Shown here: positions 28,686 through 37,546 of the stretch, piece after piece | Numbering within the stretch: the stretch's first letter is position 1 | How the letters are laid out: each line of letters opens with the position of its first letter | Origin: an uncultured Clostridium sp. | GTDB lineage: Bacteria > Bacillota > Clostridia > Lachnospirales > Lachnospiraceae | Direction of reading: 5' to 3' | Length of the DNA: 64,000 bases | Assembly: GCA_947644195.1 (NCBI GenBank) | Contig: CANRZB010000008.1 | Span: forward strand, 29,801 to 93,800 | Translations under genes and position numbers: made by a program | Notes under the pieces: model-generated | Database searches by the model: none | Told to the model about the DNA's origin: nothing | The model's input: only the letters and a program-made list of their open reading frames with translations

Positions 28686-29291
28686 CTATATCCTGCAAAA
28701 ATTACGTAGTATCTGTAATCCAATGTCTCCGCTTTTTTCTGGGTGGAACTGACAGGCAAACGTGTTGCCCCGTTCGACCGCTGCATGGATTCTGACAATA
28801 TATTCCGTAGCAGCGGCCACATCCGTTTCTTCTGCCGCCTGCAGATAATACGAATGAACAAAGTATACATAAGCATCCTGCGGAATCCCCTGAAATAAGC
28901 GCGCATCCTCCCGGATCTGTAAGGAATTCCAGCCCATGTGAGGAATCTTATAACCGGATTTTGGGGGAATCGCCGTTATTTTCCCGGGAAGCAGGCCAAG
29001 CCCCGTAACTCCCGGCGCCTCGTCACTGTATTCAAACATCAATTGCAGCCCCAGACAGATCCCCAGAAATGGAATTTGGCGGTCATGCACTTCCTGAATC
29101 ACCGTTTCCAATCCATAGCCTCTCAGTTTTGCCATCGCATCGCCAAAGGCCCCTACTCCTGGCAAAATCACGCGGTCCGCGCTCAGGATCTTCTGTGGAT
29201 CTCTGGTAATTTCCGCATCCTCGCCTAGATGCAGCAATGCGTTTTCTACACTTTTTAAATTTCCCGCATCATAATCAATGATTGCAACCAT
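28686..29291 (-). CDS. hisH: Imidazole glycerol phosphate synthase glutaminase subunit HisH
   Basis: Start at 29291 (MVAIIDYDAGNLKSV, AAAGGGG ahead), 201 residues. The class I amidotransferase triad is visible: C79 (GICLGLQ), H183 and E185 (CQFHPEKSGDIG). It supplies ammonia to HisF, which starts 12 bases after its stop. The gene begins close to the terminator of the preceding acidic-protein gene (29329-29359), so its promoter must be very short or lie within that region. Confidence 0.97.
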   Translation of the reverse strand: MVAIIDYDAGNLKSVENALLHLGEDAEITRDPQKILSADRVILPGVGAFGDAMAKLRGYGLETVIQEVHDRQIPFLGICLGLQLMFEYSDEAPGVTGLGLLPGKITAIPPKSGYKIPHMGWNSLQIREDARLFQGIPQDAYVYFVHSYYLQAAEETDVAAATEYIVRIHAAVERGNTFACQFHPEKSGDIGLQILRNFCRI

Positions 29292-29328
29292 ATATGTCCC
29301 CTTTCCTCCATAGGAATTCCTCAAAGAA

Positions 29329-29359
29329 ATAGCCCTCCGATGACCCACCGGTGGGCTAT
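29329..29359 (-). terminator. Terminator after the acidic repeat protein gene
   Basis: ATAGCCC and GGGCTAT pair on the minus strand around a loop holding the palindrome CCCACCGGTGGG, followed by TTCTTTG. It lies just after the stop at 29374. Confidence 0.7.
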
Positions 29360-29373
29360 GTATCCATTCAAAA

Positions 29374-31320
29374 TCACTGTCCGTCCATGGCTAACTGCAC
29401 CACTTTCGTAGTATACTGGTTCTGATCTAATGCCAACAATGCATAGGCATCTTGTTCCGATATGCCAAATTCACTGTTCAGCAAACTTAAAATCTGTGCC
29501 CTGCATTGGTCCATATCAGATACCACGTCCAGCTCTTTGGCCGATTCCAGATTGGTATCATAACGCTCAATTCCGCGAAGCAGTGCATTGAGTGCATCTG
29601 GATAATAATTCATCTCATTATAATTTTGATAGGCATTGATTGCCCTCTGTACCTGCATAACTGTCTTAATTTTGTTGTAGGTATCTGGATCTTTCTTCTT
29701 TAGATCAGTACCCAAAATCTCTTGGTACGCCTGTGTATATTTCCCTAACTTAAAATAGGAATTTGCTGCCCGCTTCGCACGGTTTACTCCATGCAGATTG
29801 GTTCCCAGAATCTCCGTCGTCAGGAAAAGCACGGTAAAAATCGCAATGATCGCAACACCGACTTTATTAAGCTTGCCGGTTACCTCAAACTGTTCCTCCT
29901 TGGCAGCTTCTTCCTCTTTCTTGGCCTTCTTCTCAGCCTTTGCGGCCTCTTTGGCTGCTTTCTTCGCCGCCCGCTGCTCCGCTTTGGCTGCTTTCCTCGC
30001 CGCCTTTTGCTCATCCTTTTCTGCTTTTTGGGCTGCTTTCTCTTCCTTGCGAATCGCATCCTGCTCCGCTTTTTCAGCGGCAGCCTCTTTTTCCTGCTCC
30101 TCTGCCTGTCGTTCCTCTTCTGCAATCTCGTCGTTGACGACATTGCCAAATAACCGTTTCAACAGACCTGGCTTCTGTTCCTGGGAATCCTGTTCCGCCT
30201 CAGTTTCCGGAAGACCAATATTTAACACCTCGTCAATCTCATCCTCCAACAAGGTATCTTCTGAATTTTCCAATAAATCTAACAGATCCGAAGCATCCTC
30301 CGGGTTATCTTCTGACATTCCATCCTCTGTTCCAGAATCCTCCACTGCCAGATCATCCAGCAGCCCATCCAACAGATCGTCGGCTTCGTCTTCTTCCGGC
30401 ATCGGAATCTCTGCCATCAAATCATCGATAGCTGCAATCGCAGCATCCGTATCTTCTTCTAAATCTGGCAACGGCAAATCCTCTACTGTGTCATCAATCG
30501 CATCCACGACAGCAGACACATCCTCCTCTTCCAAATCTGGTAACGGCATGTCGTCCATCGTATCATCAATCGCGTCAATGACAGCAGAGGGTTCCTCCCC
30601 TTCCAGGTCTGGTAACGGCATGTCATCCATAGCAGCAGAGGGTTCCTCCTCTTCCAGATCTGGTAGCGGCATCGCATCCATGATAGCAGACACATCCTCG
30701 TCCTCAAGGTCCGGCAACGGCATTTCTTCTGCAGTATCATCTATGGCATCTAAAATATCATCTGCACTTTCCTCCACGGAATCCGGTAACGGCATTTCCT
30801 CTGCGGTATCATTAATCACATCAAGCACTGCATCCATCTCATCTTCTGGCAATGGAGTGCTCTCGTCAAACAATCCCTCGGGAGCCGTACCAGTCATTTC
30901 CCCAATGGCATCTGCGATTCCGTCCGTGTTCCCATCTGATTCTGACGATTCACTCTCTCCTTCTCCCGCTTCCTCGGCAGCCATATTAGAACGCTCTTCC
31001 TCAGAATCCGGAGTGCTGTCCTCGAATAACCCTTCTGGCGCTTTTCCTGTCATATCTCCGATTCCATCTGCTATTTCATCCATCTCTGGCACTGGAATAT
31101 CCTCTGTCATGGCATCCTGTGATACTTCCTGCGTCTCATCCATCTCGTCTGGCAACGGAATCCCCAAATCTCCCAGATCCGAAAGATCATCCAAATCTTG
31201 AAATTCCTCAATTCCTTCTAAAGCAGTCAAATCATCAATTTCTGCAAATCCCTCCAGAGACTCTAAATCTGCCAGGGAATTCTCATCGACCTCTTCTAAC
31301 AAATCCTTATCATCCGGCAT
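29374..31320 (-). CDS. Acidic-repeat membrane protein with C-terminal TPR-like region, unknown function
   Basis: 648 residues starting MPDDKDLLEEVDENS after AAGGAG. Residues 1-380 are extremely acidic and repetitive: two 'APEGLF-(E/D)ST' blocks and about six 'MPLPDLE' motifs separated by D/E/A-rich spacers. About 385-480 is a basic Lys/Ala/Glu coiled coil (AEKAEQDAIRKEEKAAQ). One membrane helix follows (GVAIIAIFTVLFLTTEIL, near 485-505), then a C-terminal helical domain with paired-helix repeats (AANSYFKLGKYTQAYQEIL) like TPRs. There is no signal peptide at the N-terminus, so the acidic part is probably cytoplasmic and the TPR-like part outside. It starts 18 bases after cheV and is probably cotranscribed. 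I do not recognise the family. Confidence 0.75.
   Translation of the reverse strand: MPDDKDLLEEVDENSLADLESLEGFAEIDDLTALEGIEEFQDLDDLSDLGDLGIPLPDEMDETQEVSQDAMTEDIPVPEMDEIADGIGDMTGKAPEGLFEDSTPDSEEERSNMAAEEAGEGESESSESDGNTDGIADAIGEMTGTAPEGLFDESTPLPEDEMDAVLDVINDTAEEMPLPDSVEESADDILDAIDDTAEEMPLPDLEDEDVSAIMDAMPLPDLEEEEPSAAMDDMPLPDLEGEEPSAVIDAIDDTMDDMPLPDLEEEDVSAVVDAIDDTVEDLPLPDLEEDTDAAIAAIDDLMAEIPMPEEDEADDLLDGLLDDLAVEDSGTEDGMSEDNPEDASDLLDLLENSEDTLLEDEIDEVLNIGLPETEAEQDSQEQKPGLLKRLFGNVVNDEIAEEERQAEEQEKEAAAEKAEQDAIRKEEKAAQKAEKDEQKAARKAAKAEQRAAKKAAKEAAKAEKKAKKEEEAAKEEQFEVTGKLNKVGVAIIAIFTVLFLTTEILGTNLHGVNRAKRAANSYFKLGKYTQAYQEILGTDLKKKDPDTYNKIKTVMQVQRAINAYQNYNEMNYYPDALNALLRGIERYDTNLESAKELDVVSDMDQCRAQILSLLNSEFGISEQDAYALLALDQNQYTTKVVQLAMDGQ
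30455..30805 (-). repeat. MPLPDLE acidic repeats
   Basis: About six copies of the core M-P-L-P-D-(L/S) spaced 16-35 residues apart, with D/E-rich and 'AIDDT' spacers. Boundaries are approximate. The DNA copies are similar enough to allow slippage. Confidence 0.75.
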
Positions 31321-31338
31321 ACTATACGCTCTCCTTAC

Positions 31339-32259
31339 CTATGCTTCTTCCTCTTTAATTCCAACCAGATCATCCAATGCCTCCACCAGAGATCCAATCT
31401 CCGGTTTGGATAACTGTACGTCTGCTCCGAGCTGTTCTCCCTTCCGGCGCATTTCTTCATTTACCAAAGAAGAGAAAATAACCACAGGAATATGATGAAA
31501 ATGCGGAGAATCTTTAATTAATTTCGTCAAACGGTGTCCATCCATTTGCGGCATTTCAATATCTGTAATCACACAGGAAACCCTCTTATCTAACAGACCG
31601 GATACCTGATATTCCCGCAACTGATCCCAACATTCCTGGCCATTATTGGTAACTGTAACATTCGCATAACCGGCCTGCTGCAGACAATTGAGAATCATCT
31701 TGCTCAGTAATGGGGAATCCTCTGCAACCAGAATCGGAGAATCATTTCGGGCACGGCCAACCATATGTTCTACATCGGAAGATTTCAGACCGGTCTCAGG
31801 ATTAATCTTTGCAACAATCTGCTCAAAGTCCAGAATAATAATCAATTTGCCGTCAATGCGAACAATACCAGTTGCCATTCCCTCTCCGGGAGAGCTGTTG
31901 ATCGTAGAATCCGGTTTAATAATATCTGCCCAGGATACACGATGAATCCCGGCTACTCCATGTACATGGAATGCTGTATGTAAGCGGTTAAAATTGGTAA
32001 CGATAAACATATCACCATCTGTCGTTTCTTTCTTGGCCAAATGCATGACCTCACACAGATCAATGATGGAAATAATATCCTCACGCGGCATAAAAATGCC
32101 TTCAATCCTTGGATCCGAGTTTGGAATCGGCGTCGGTGTCTGATAGGACAATATCTCCCGTATTTTTGCAACATTAATCCCGTAGAAGTTTTCTCCTACG
32201 CGAAATTCCAAGATTTCTAATTCATTCGTTCCACTTTCCAGTAAAATCCCTGTCTCCAT
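31339..32259 (-). CDS. cheV: Chemotaxis protein CheV (CheW-REC)
   Basis: 306 residues starting METGILLESGTNELE after GGGAGG. Residues 1-150 are a CheW-like adaptor domain (ILEFRVGENFYGINVAKIREIL ... GIVRIDGKLIIILDFEQI). About 170-300 is a receiver domain with the acidic pocket (VAEDSPLL), the phospho-acceptor Asp in VITDIEMPQMDG and the conserved Lys in LSKPEI. CheV couples chemoreceptors to CheA and is tuned by phosphorylation. No other chemotaxis or flagellar gene is in the window. It precedes the acidic repeat/TM gene by 18 bases. Confidence 0.93.
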   Translation of the reverse strand: METGILLESGTNELEILEFRVGENFYGINVAKIREILSYQTPTPIPNSDPRIEGIFMPREDIISIIDLCEVMHLAKKETTDGDMFIVTNFNRLHTAFHVHGVAGIHRVSWADIIKPDSTINSSPGEGMATGIVRIDGKLIIILDFEQIVAKINPETGLKSSDVEHMVGRARNDSPILVAEDSPLLSKMILNCLQQAGYANVTVTNNGQECWDQLREYQVSGLLDKRVSCVITDIEMPQMDGHRLTKLIKDSPHFHHIPVVIFSSLVNEEMRRKGEQLGADVQLSKPEIGSLVEALDDLVGIKEEEA

Positions 32260-32344
32260 ATGATATCCTCCCTAAGAAAAAATCTTTTTGCCCCATCACA
32301 TCTTCTTGGCCTCCGGCACCATCTCCATCATAAGTTACCGAGAA

Positions 32345-33049
32345 CTAAGATAATGTGATTGTTGTCTGCGTCATACCATTAGTAATCTGTAAAGTACCTC
32401 CTTCTACTGCGGTACCTTTATCCACTTCAAAGATCAAAACACCTTGTTTGCTCTTGCCGGGGGCAAGATTCGTCTTCAGATACTGTAAATCTCCTTTTGC
32501 AGTGGTTCGCTCCGGGGATCTTACCTGCTCTCCCTGCGTAAAGGTATAATCCAACTTCTGCTTAAATAAATTAACCGCCAGCGCTTCCTGTCCGGTATTT
32601 TTAACCTGGAACTTAATGATTAACAGTTCCTTCCCCTTGGAAGCTACAATGGATTCATATCCCTTTCCATAGGAAGCTTTCACATTGGCAGAAACAAACT
32701 GAATATCCAGTCCCGGTATCCCAAAAATCTCCGCACTGGAAACCTCCTGGATGGTTGGTTCCTCTGGAATATCTCCCGGCGCTCCCTCTGGATGATCACT
32801 ACTGTTCTCCGGTTCCGGTGTTGCCACTGGCACTTTGGTCGGGGCAGGCGTTGGAGTTGCCTGTAATATGGATCGGTCATAATCCAACGCATATGCATAA
32901 TCTGCATCGTATTTTAACATTTCTCCCGCCATGTATTCTGCAGCTTTATCATTATCAAATTTCGATAATTCCGGCACCTGGGTAGCACAAGACGTCAAAA
33001 GGACTGCCGATGCCGCCGTAATGATACTCGCAATAATTCTTCTTTTCAT
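32345..33049 (-). CDS. Secreted lipoprotein with DUF4352/DUF5067-like domain
   Basis: 234 residues starting MKRRIIASIITAASAVLLTSC after AGAGGAAC; LLTSC is a lipobox, so Cys21 is lipidated. A Pro/Thr-rich linker (TPTPAPTKVPVATPEPEN) leads to a beta-sandwich region at 110-234 ('ELLIIKFQVKNTGQEALAVNL', 'PGKSKQGVLIFEVDKG') that looks like the immunoglobulin-fold DUF4352/5067 group. Function unknown. It follows the sensor kinase gene by 116 bases and may be in its regulon or operon. The domain name rests on pattern only. Confidence 0.75.
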   Translation of the reverse strand: MKRRIIASIITAASAVLLTSCATQVPELSKFDNDKAAEYMAGEMLKYDADYAYALDYDRSILQATPTPAPTKVPVATPEPENSSDHPEGAPGDIPEEPTIQEVSSAEIFGIPGLDIQFVSANVKASYGKGYESIVASKGKELLIIKFQVKNTGQEALAVNLFKQKLDYTFTQGEQVRSPERTTAKGDLQYLKTNLAPGKSKQGVLIFEVDKGTAVEGGTLQITNGMTQTTITLS

Positions 33050-33165
33050 CTCATTGTTCCTCTCTGATGAATCACAATTTGTTAAATTTCATACACTATG
33101 ATAATAGCATATTTCAACCAAAACCGTCAATGCTAACTGCTTTTGACTTTCTCCATTTTTATCCA

Positions 33166-34743
33166 TCAGTTTCTATCCAGCTCAAACCAGAATTCCACGC
33201 CGTCCTTATGGTTCATGACACCACAGTCCTGATTCATGGAGTCCACAATCGCTTTGACTATGGATAAGCCGATTCCGCTGCCGCCATACTCTCTGGTTCT
33301 CGCCTTATCCACTTTATAAAATTTAATCCAGATCTTGTCGAGTTCCTCCTCCGGAATAGGCTGTCCGGTATTAAAGACGCTGATACGAAGCTTATCCGCC
33401 TGCTGCTCTACCGCCACCTCAATTCTCCTGTCCCCCTCCACATGATTGATCGCATTACTGATATAATTGGTAATCACTTCCTCCACCATGTACTCATCCG
33501 CCCAGACATACGCAGAACCAAAATCTTCGAATAAGGTAATTCTCGCATCTTTCTGCTCTGCCAGCAGAGTGGCAGACTGGATGACTGACCGGATCACCTG
33601 AATGATATCAAAACGTTCAAAATTAACCTGCTCTTTACCAAATTCGATCTGATTCAGCGTCAGCAGTTTTTTTACCATCTTATTCATTTTATTTGCTTCG
33701 TCAATGATAACTTCACAATAAAATTCCCGACTTTCCTGATCATCGGAGATATTGTCCTGCAATCCCTCCGCATAGCCCTGGATTAAAGCGATCGGCGTCT
33801 TCAATTCATGGGAGACATTGGATAAAAATTCTTTCCGCATTTCATCAATCTGAATCTTATTTTCAATATCATTTTGCAGCTCATTATTCGCCGCCTTTAA
33901 TTCAGAAATCGTAGATTCCAACTTCTCAGACAATACATTGATGCTGTTCCCCAACACGCCAATCTCATCCCCGGTCTCTACCGGATAACGAACTTCAAAG
34001 TTGAGGTCTGCCATCTGTTTCGCAATGTCCGCAATCTGCAGAATCGGTCTGGTCAGGCTGTTTCCTACACACACCATCAGAACCATTGCCACCAGCAAGG
34101 CACCCATCGCAACATATCCCATAAATCGGTTAAAAATCTGCACATTTTCTTTCATACTCTGAAAATTGGTACGAAGATAGACAAATTCTCCCGAATCAAG
34201 CTGCCCGAACAACTCAATATAATTGGAACCGATACGGTCGTCCATAACCTTGTAAACAGAAAACCCATTTCCCCGCTGAATCAATTCCTTATCGCCTTTT
34301 TGATCAGAAGACCAATTTCCCAGATTTACCCCCGGAACATACTCTCTTGTCATATCCTCAATAATCCGTCCTTGTTCCTCTGTAATAACGTTTTCATTCG
34401 GATAATCAAAGGAATAAAATATTTTATCCAAAAAATTAGTTAATTGAAAAATATAGATACTCGTCGCACGGTCTTCCTCTAATTTTTCCAGGTATAGGGT
34501 GCTCTTGGACATGAATTCAGAATTTGCTTCTTTCTCCTGGTATTTTTGGTCCTCCGCTACGATCTTCCCTACCTGCGCATAGGAATCCCGCAGCATAGAT
34601 ACCTTTTTTAGCTGATAGAAATGCGGCAGAAACGCATAGTTCGTCACACAAAAGGTAATGATAGTCAGTCCCAGAATAAAAATCATCGCCAGAATCAGCT
34701 TCATCCGAATAGAGGAGGTATAGTATTTAAAATATCGTTTCAC
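33166..34743 (-). CDS. Sensor histidine kinase
   Basis: 525 residues, starting with GTG (KRYFKYYTSSIR) 10 bases after AAAGGAG. Helices at about 13-36 and 208-230 flank a roughly 170-residue extracellular sensor region without a recognised fold. Then come HAMP (about 228-282), HisKA with H312 in VSHELKTPIALIQGY, and a HATPase with the N box (VITNYISNAINH), G1 (VFNTGQPIPEEELDKIW) and G2 (YGGSGIGLSIVK). Transcribed 11 bases after the partner regulator. The signal is unknown; the domain order is that of WalK/PhoR-type kinases. Confidence 0.95.
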   Translation of the reverse strand: MKRYFKYYTSSIRMKLILAMIFILGLTIITFCVTNYAFLPHFYQLKKVSMLRDSYAQVGKIVAEDQKYQEKEANSEFMSKSTLYLEKLEEDRATSIYIFQLTNFLDKIFYSFDYPNENVITEEQGRIIEDMTREYVPGVNLGNWSSDQKGDKELIQRGNGFSVYKVMDDRIGSNYIELFGQLDSGEFVYLRTNFQSMKENVQIFNRFMGYVAMGALLVAMVLMVCVGNSLTRPILQIADIAKQMADLNFEVRYPVETGDEIGVLGNSINVLSEKLESTISELKAANNELQNDIENKIQIDEMRKEFLSNVSHELKTPIALIQGYAEGLQDNISDDQESREFYCEVIIDEANKMNKMVKKLLTLNQIEFGKEQVNFERFDIIQVIRSVIQSATLLAEQKDARITLFEDFGSAYVWADEYMVEEVITNYISNAINHVEGDRRIEVAVEQQADKLRISVFNTGQPIPEEELDKIWIKFYKVDKARTREYGGSGIGLSIVKAIVDSMNQDCGVMNHKDGVEFWFELDRN

Positions 34744-34754
34744 CGGACTCTCCT

Positions 34755-35426
34755 TTATACTTCAAACTTGTAACCCATTCCCCAGATTGTCTTGATATAT
34801 TCTCCTTTATCTCCCAGCTTGCTCCGCAACTTCTTCACATGGGTATCAATCGTTCTGGCATCACCAAAATAATCATAGTTCCACACATGGTTCAAGATAC
34901 GTTCGCGGGATAGAGCAACCCCCTGGTTTGTCATAAAATACGTCAATAGTTCGAATTCCTTGAAACTTAAGTCAACCCTGCTGCCGTCAATCATAACTTC
35001 ATGTGCTGCCTGGTTGATGGTAATCCCTCCATTACTGATCACATCATCCTCGACAACACTGGTACGCCGGAGAATCGCTTCCACCCTGGCAACCAGAATT
35101 TTCGGGCTGAACGGTTTGGAGATATATTCATCCACCCCCAGTTCAAATCCCGTCAGTTCGTCTTTTTCATCTGACTTTGCAGTCAGCATAATAATCGGCA
35201 CCTGCGAATACTGGCGGATCTCCTTGCATACCTCCCAGCCATTCATCTTAGGCATCATCACGTCCAGGATAATCAATGCAATATCCTTCTGCTCATAAAA
35301 AAGATCAACGGCATCCTCCCCATTCTCTGCCTCTACGACTTCATAATTTTTTTTCATCAGGAAATCCCGGACCAGTTTTCTCATTCTCTGCTCATCATCC
35401 ACCACTAAAATTTTTAATCGCTCCAT
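34755..35426 (-). CDS. OmpR/PhoB-family response regulator
   Basis: 223 residues starting MERLKILVVDDEQRM after GGAGGATTG. The receiver has D55 (ILDVMMPKMNG), T/S switch (MLTAKS) and K (SKPFSPKIL). The C-terminal winged helix has 'LSFKEFELLTYFMTNQGVALSRERIL', 'DARTIDTHVKKLRSKLG' and 'IKTIWGMGYKFEV'. It pairs with the kinase just downstream. The SD lies only about 15 bases after the U-tract of the terminator at 35457-35519, so its promoter is upstream of or inside that hairpin, or it is expressed by read-through. Confidence 0.95.
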   Translation of the reverse strand: MERLKILVVDDEQRMRKLVRDFLMKKNYEVVEAENGEDAVDLFYEQKDIALIILDVMMPKMNGWEVCKEIRQYSQVPIIMLTAKSDEKDELTGFELGVDEYISKPFSPKILVARVEAILRRTSVVEDDVISNGGITINQAAHEVMIDGSRVDLSFKEFELLTYFMTNQGVALSRERILNHVWNYDYFGDARTIDTHVKKLRSKLGDKGEYIKTIWGMGYKFEV

Positions 35427-35456
35427 CTGTCAATCCTCCGCTTATTAATAACAAAC

Positions 35457-35519
35457 AAAGGAACCGTTAGAAATCACTCTGCATCTGTTGAATTCTGGTT
35501 CTCTCTAAACAGTTCCTTT
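35457..35519 (-). terminator. Terminator between the 195-residue gene and the response regulator
   Basis: On the minus strand AAAGGAAC (35519-35512) pairs with GTTCCTTT (35464-35457), with further partial pairing inside (TGTTTAGA/TTCTAACG), and GTTTGTTATT follows. It lies 54 bases past the upstream stop. Confidence 0.65.
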
Positions 35520-35573
35520 CTGTGTACGATATCATTGACCATAGTATACGATAAAAATATGTAGAAAGTGTGA

Positions 35574-36161
35574 CTACTTCTTTTCCAAAGCTTCTTCTTT
35601 TTCTCGCAGCTCCTGCTCTTTTTGTTCCAGCTGGTTTTCCCAATCCACATATTCGTCAATCAGTTCTTCTCTCATCGTCTCCTTGTAATTGGTAAAATAG
35701 GTAAAAACGGAGTACCTCGACTGATAGGTAATAATCAAAATGGCGATAATAACTGCCACCAGAATCAGAATCGCTGTGTTTTTAATGATCCGTCCTGCTC
35801 TGGCGGATTCATATGCCTCCCGATAGCGTGCCACCTGTTTCTCCATCATGCTCTGATCCGGGCGTTCTGCCCGCTTCCCGGAGGCTGCCGCCGGGATTGG
35901 CACCGGAGCCAGAACCTCCTCTGCCACGATCCCCGAAGCTGCCAGTTTTCCCCGAAGTTCAGACAAATATGCGATTCCAATTACCGTGCGGAAAGATCCC
36001 TTCTCCACAGAACGATTGTAGACCTTGAGAAGTGCTTTACTGTCATTCGGGCTGGTATTTGCTTGAAGATATGCGATCGTTTCCTTTTCTTTCCTAGCAC
36101 GTTCATATTCTTCCCGGCTCAAAAAAGAATACTCATCGATTCGATATTGCTCTTTTGCCAT
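35574..36161 (-). CDS. Single-pass membrane protein with C-terminal coiled coil, unknown
   Basis: 195 residues starting MAKEQYRIDEYSF after AAAGAGGTG. The N-terminal 80 residues are cytoplasmic and helical ('REEYERARKEKETIAYLQANTS...ALLKVYNRSVEKGSFRTVIG'). A membrane helix lies near 127-146 (NTAILILVAVIIAILIITY). The tail is a charged coiled coil (ENQLEQKEQELREKEEALEKK). The 'YSF(L)SREEYE-A-KE---I--L' start is a pattern I cannot place in a named family. It starts 27 bases after the FKBP/trigger-factor-like gene and is likely cotranscribed. Confidence 0.7.
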   Translation of the reverse strand: MAKEQYRIDEYSFLSREEYERARKEKETIAYLQANTSPNDSKALLKVYNRSVEKGSFRTVIGIAYLSELRGKLAASGIVAEEVLAPVPIPAAASGKRAERPDQSMMEKQVARYREAYESARAGRIIKNTAILILVAVIIAILIITYQSRYSVFTYFTNYKETMREELIDEYVDWENQLEQKEQELREKEEALEKK

Positions 36162-36188
36162 ACCACATCACCTCTTTCCTTCCCCTCC

Positions 36189-37415
36189 CTATTCTTCCGT
36201 TGTAAATTCTGCATGCTCTGCAATCCAGTTTTTCACTACCGTCTGCAATGCCGTTTCCTCTAAATAAGCACGGTCTGCCTTTTCATATTCCTCCTTAGAA
36301 TCATATGCTTCCGAATTATATGCATATTCCTCTTCTACAATCTCAGCATATTCCTCTTTTGTATAATTAATTTCCTCTTTTGCCGCAATCGCACGCACGA
36401 CCAACTGCTCCTTAACGGTATCCTGCGCCAGCTCTGTCAGATCCTGGTCAATGAAATCCTGTTCATTCTCCCTGCCAAACGACTGGAATATTTCATCATG
36501 ACTCATTCCATATAAATCCGCCATATCATAGTATTCCTGTAATACTCTGTCTTTGGCAGCTTTTAGCATATTTTCCGGATAAGCCTTTACTTTACTGCCA
36601 TCCAAAACATCGGACCAGGAGTATTCCGATTTTTCTGCTTCATATTCAGAAGCAAGCTCCTGTTTGAGATATGCATTATACTCATCTGTTGTCTGATGTT
36701 CGCCATCCGAAATGGATTTTACAAAATCATCATTGTACTCCGGCATAATCTCATCCCCACAGATATATTTTACCGTAGCCTTAAATGTAACCCGTTTGCC
36801 ATCAACGGATGCCTCCTCATAGGTGTCCTCCGGTACATCCACATCAAAGGAAAATTCCTTCCCTGTCTCTGCCCCGATAAAGGCTTCGGAAAATCCCTCC
36901 AGCCAATCATCGGTACCAATCTCAATATAATCACTGTCACTGGTTTCCTCTACCTTCTTGCCATCCACATATCCGGCAAAATCGGCATAGATCATATCAC
37001 CATCCTGTACCGTTCCCTTTTTCTGCTCATAGGTAACATTCTCCTCCAGCAAGCTCTCCACCTCTGCCTGGATATCCTCTTTGGTCACGGCTATGGATAC
37101 CTTGATCCCTTTGTATTGTCCCAATTCTACACAATCCTGTACATCATACTTACCGGAAATCGTCTTGGTGCTGAAATCATTCTGGTCCTTGGATTCCTTA
37201 TTTCCCTGGTTCTTCATAACGATCGCCATAATCAGCACGCCGAGCAGGGCACCCACGACAAAAACGCCTCCCACAAGGATTGTCTCTCTCTTCGATAACG
37301 GAAAACCCGATTTCCGTTTTTTCTTCTGTTTCTGGTTATCCTGCTGATTCTGGTTTCCCTGTTTTGTTTGCTCCATATCGTTATTTTCCACTCCTCCATG
37401 GTTTGATGTACTCAT
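36189..37415 (-). CDS. Membrane-anchored FKBP/trigger-factor-like peptidyl-prolyl isomerase
   Basis: 408 residues starting MSTSNHGGVENNDME after AAGGAGG. The N-terminus is a Gln/Lys-rich cytoplasmic tail, then a membrane helix at 45-67 (ILVGGVFVVGALLGVLIMAIV). After it, about residues 90-215 carry a trigger-factor-type FKBP domain (VQDGDMIYADFAGYVDGKKVEE, ...LEGFSEAFIGAETGKEF..DVDVPE), and 215-400 the helical trigger-factor C-terminal domain (EYNDDFVKSI ... YNAYLKQELASEYE). Ribosome-binding TF residues at the N-terminus are missing, replaced by the anchor. It probably assists folding of secreted proteins outside the membrane. Peptidylprolyl isomerase activity is inferred. The three giant secreted proteins nearby could be clients, but that is speculation. 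Confidence 0.85.
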   Translation of the reverse strand: MSTSNHGGVENNDMEQTKQGNQNQQDNQKQKKKRKSGFPLSKRETILVGGVFVVGALLGVLIMAIVMKNQGNKESKDQNDFSTKTISGKYDVQDCVELGQYKGIKVSIAVTKEDIQAEVESLLEENVTYEQKKGTVQDGDMIYADFAGYVDGKKVEETSDSDYIEIGTDDWLEGFSEAFIGAETGKEFSFDVDVPEDTYEEASVDGKRVTFKATVKYICGDEIMPEYNDDFVKSISDGEHQTTDEYNAYLKQELASEYEAEKSEYSWSDVLDGSKVKAYPENMLKAAKDRVLQEYYDMADLYGMSHDEIFQSFGRENEQDFIDQDLTELAQDTVKEQLVVRAIAAKEEINYTKEEYAEIVEEEYAYNSEAYDSKEEYEKADRAYLEETALQTVVKNWIAEHAEFTTEE

Positions 37416-37546
37416 GCTGTGAGCCTCCTTTTTTCAATCTCTTATTATCATCTTCTTGACATATTTTGTCCCATCATCATCCTTATATATATGTGGCAGT
37501 TTCATCGAAATCATACCAATTTTCCTTGGCCCCCTTCACAGGCTTC

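Noticed and set aside
29798-31201. 467-residue plus-strand ORF
   Set aside because: Ser/Ala-rich mirror of the acidic repeat gene on the other strand; no ribosome binding site.
35474-35659. 61-residue minus-strand ORF at the end of the 195-residue gene
   Set aside because: Overlaps that gene's coiled-coil end and the terminator; no start site.
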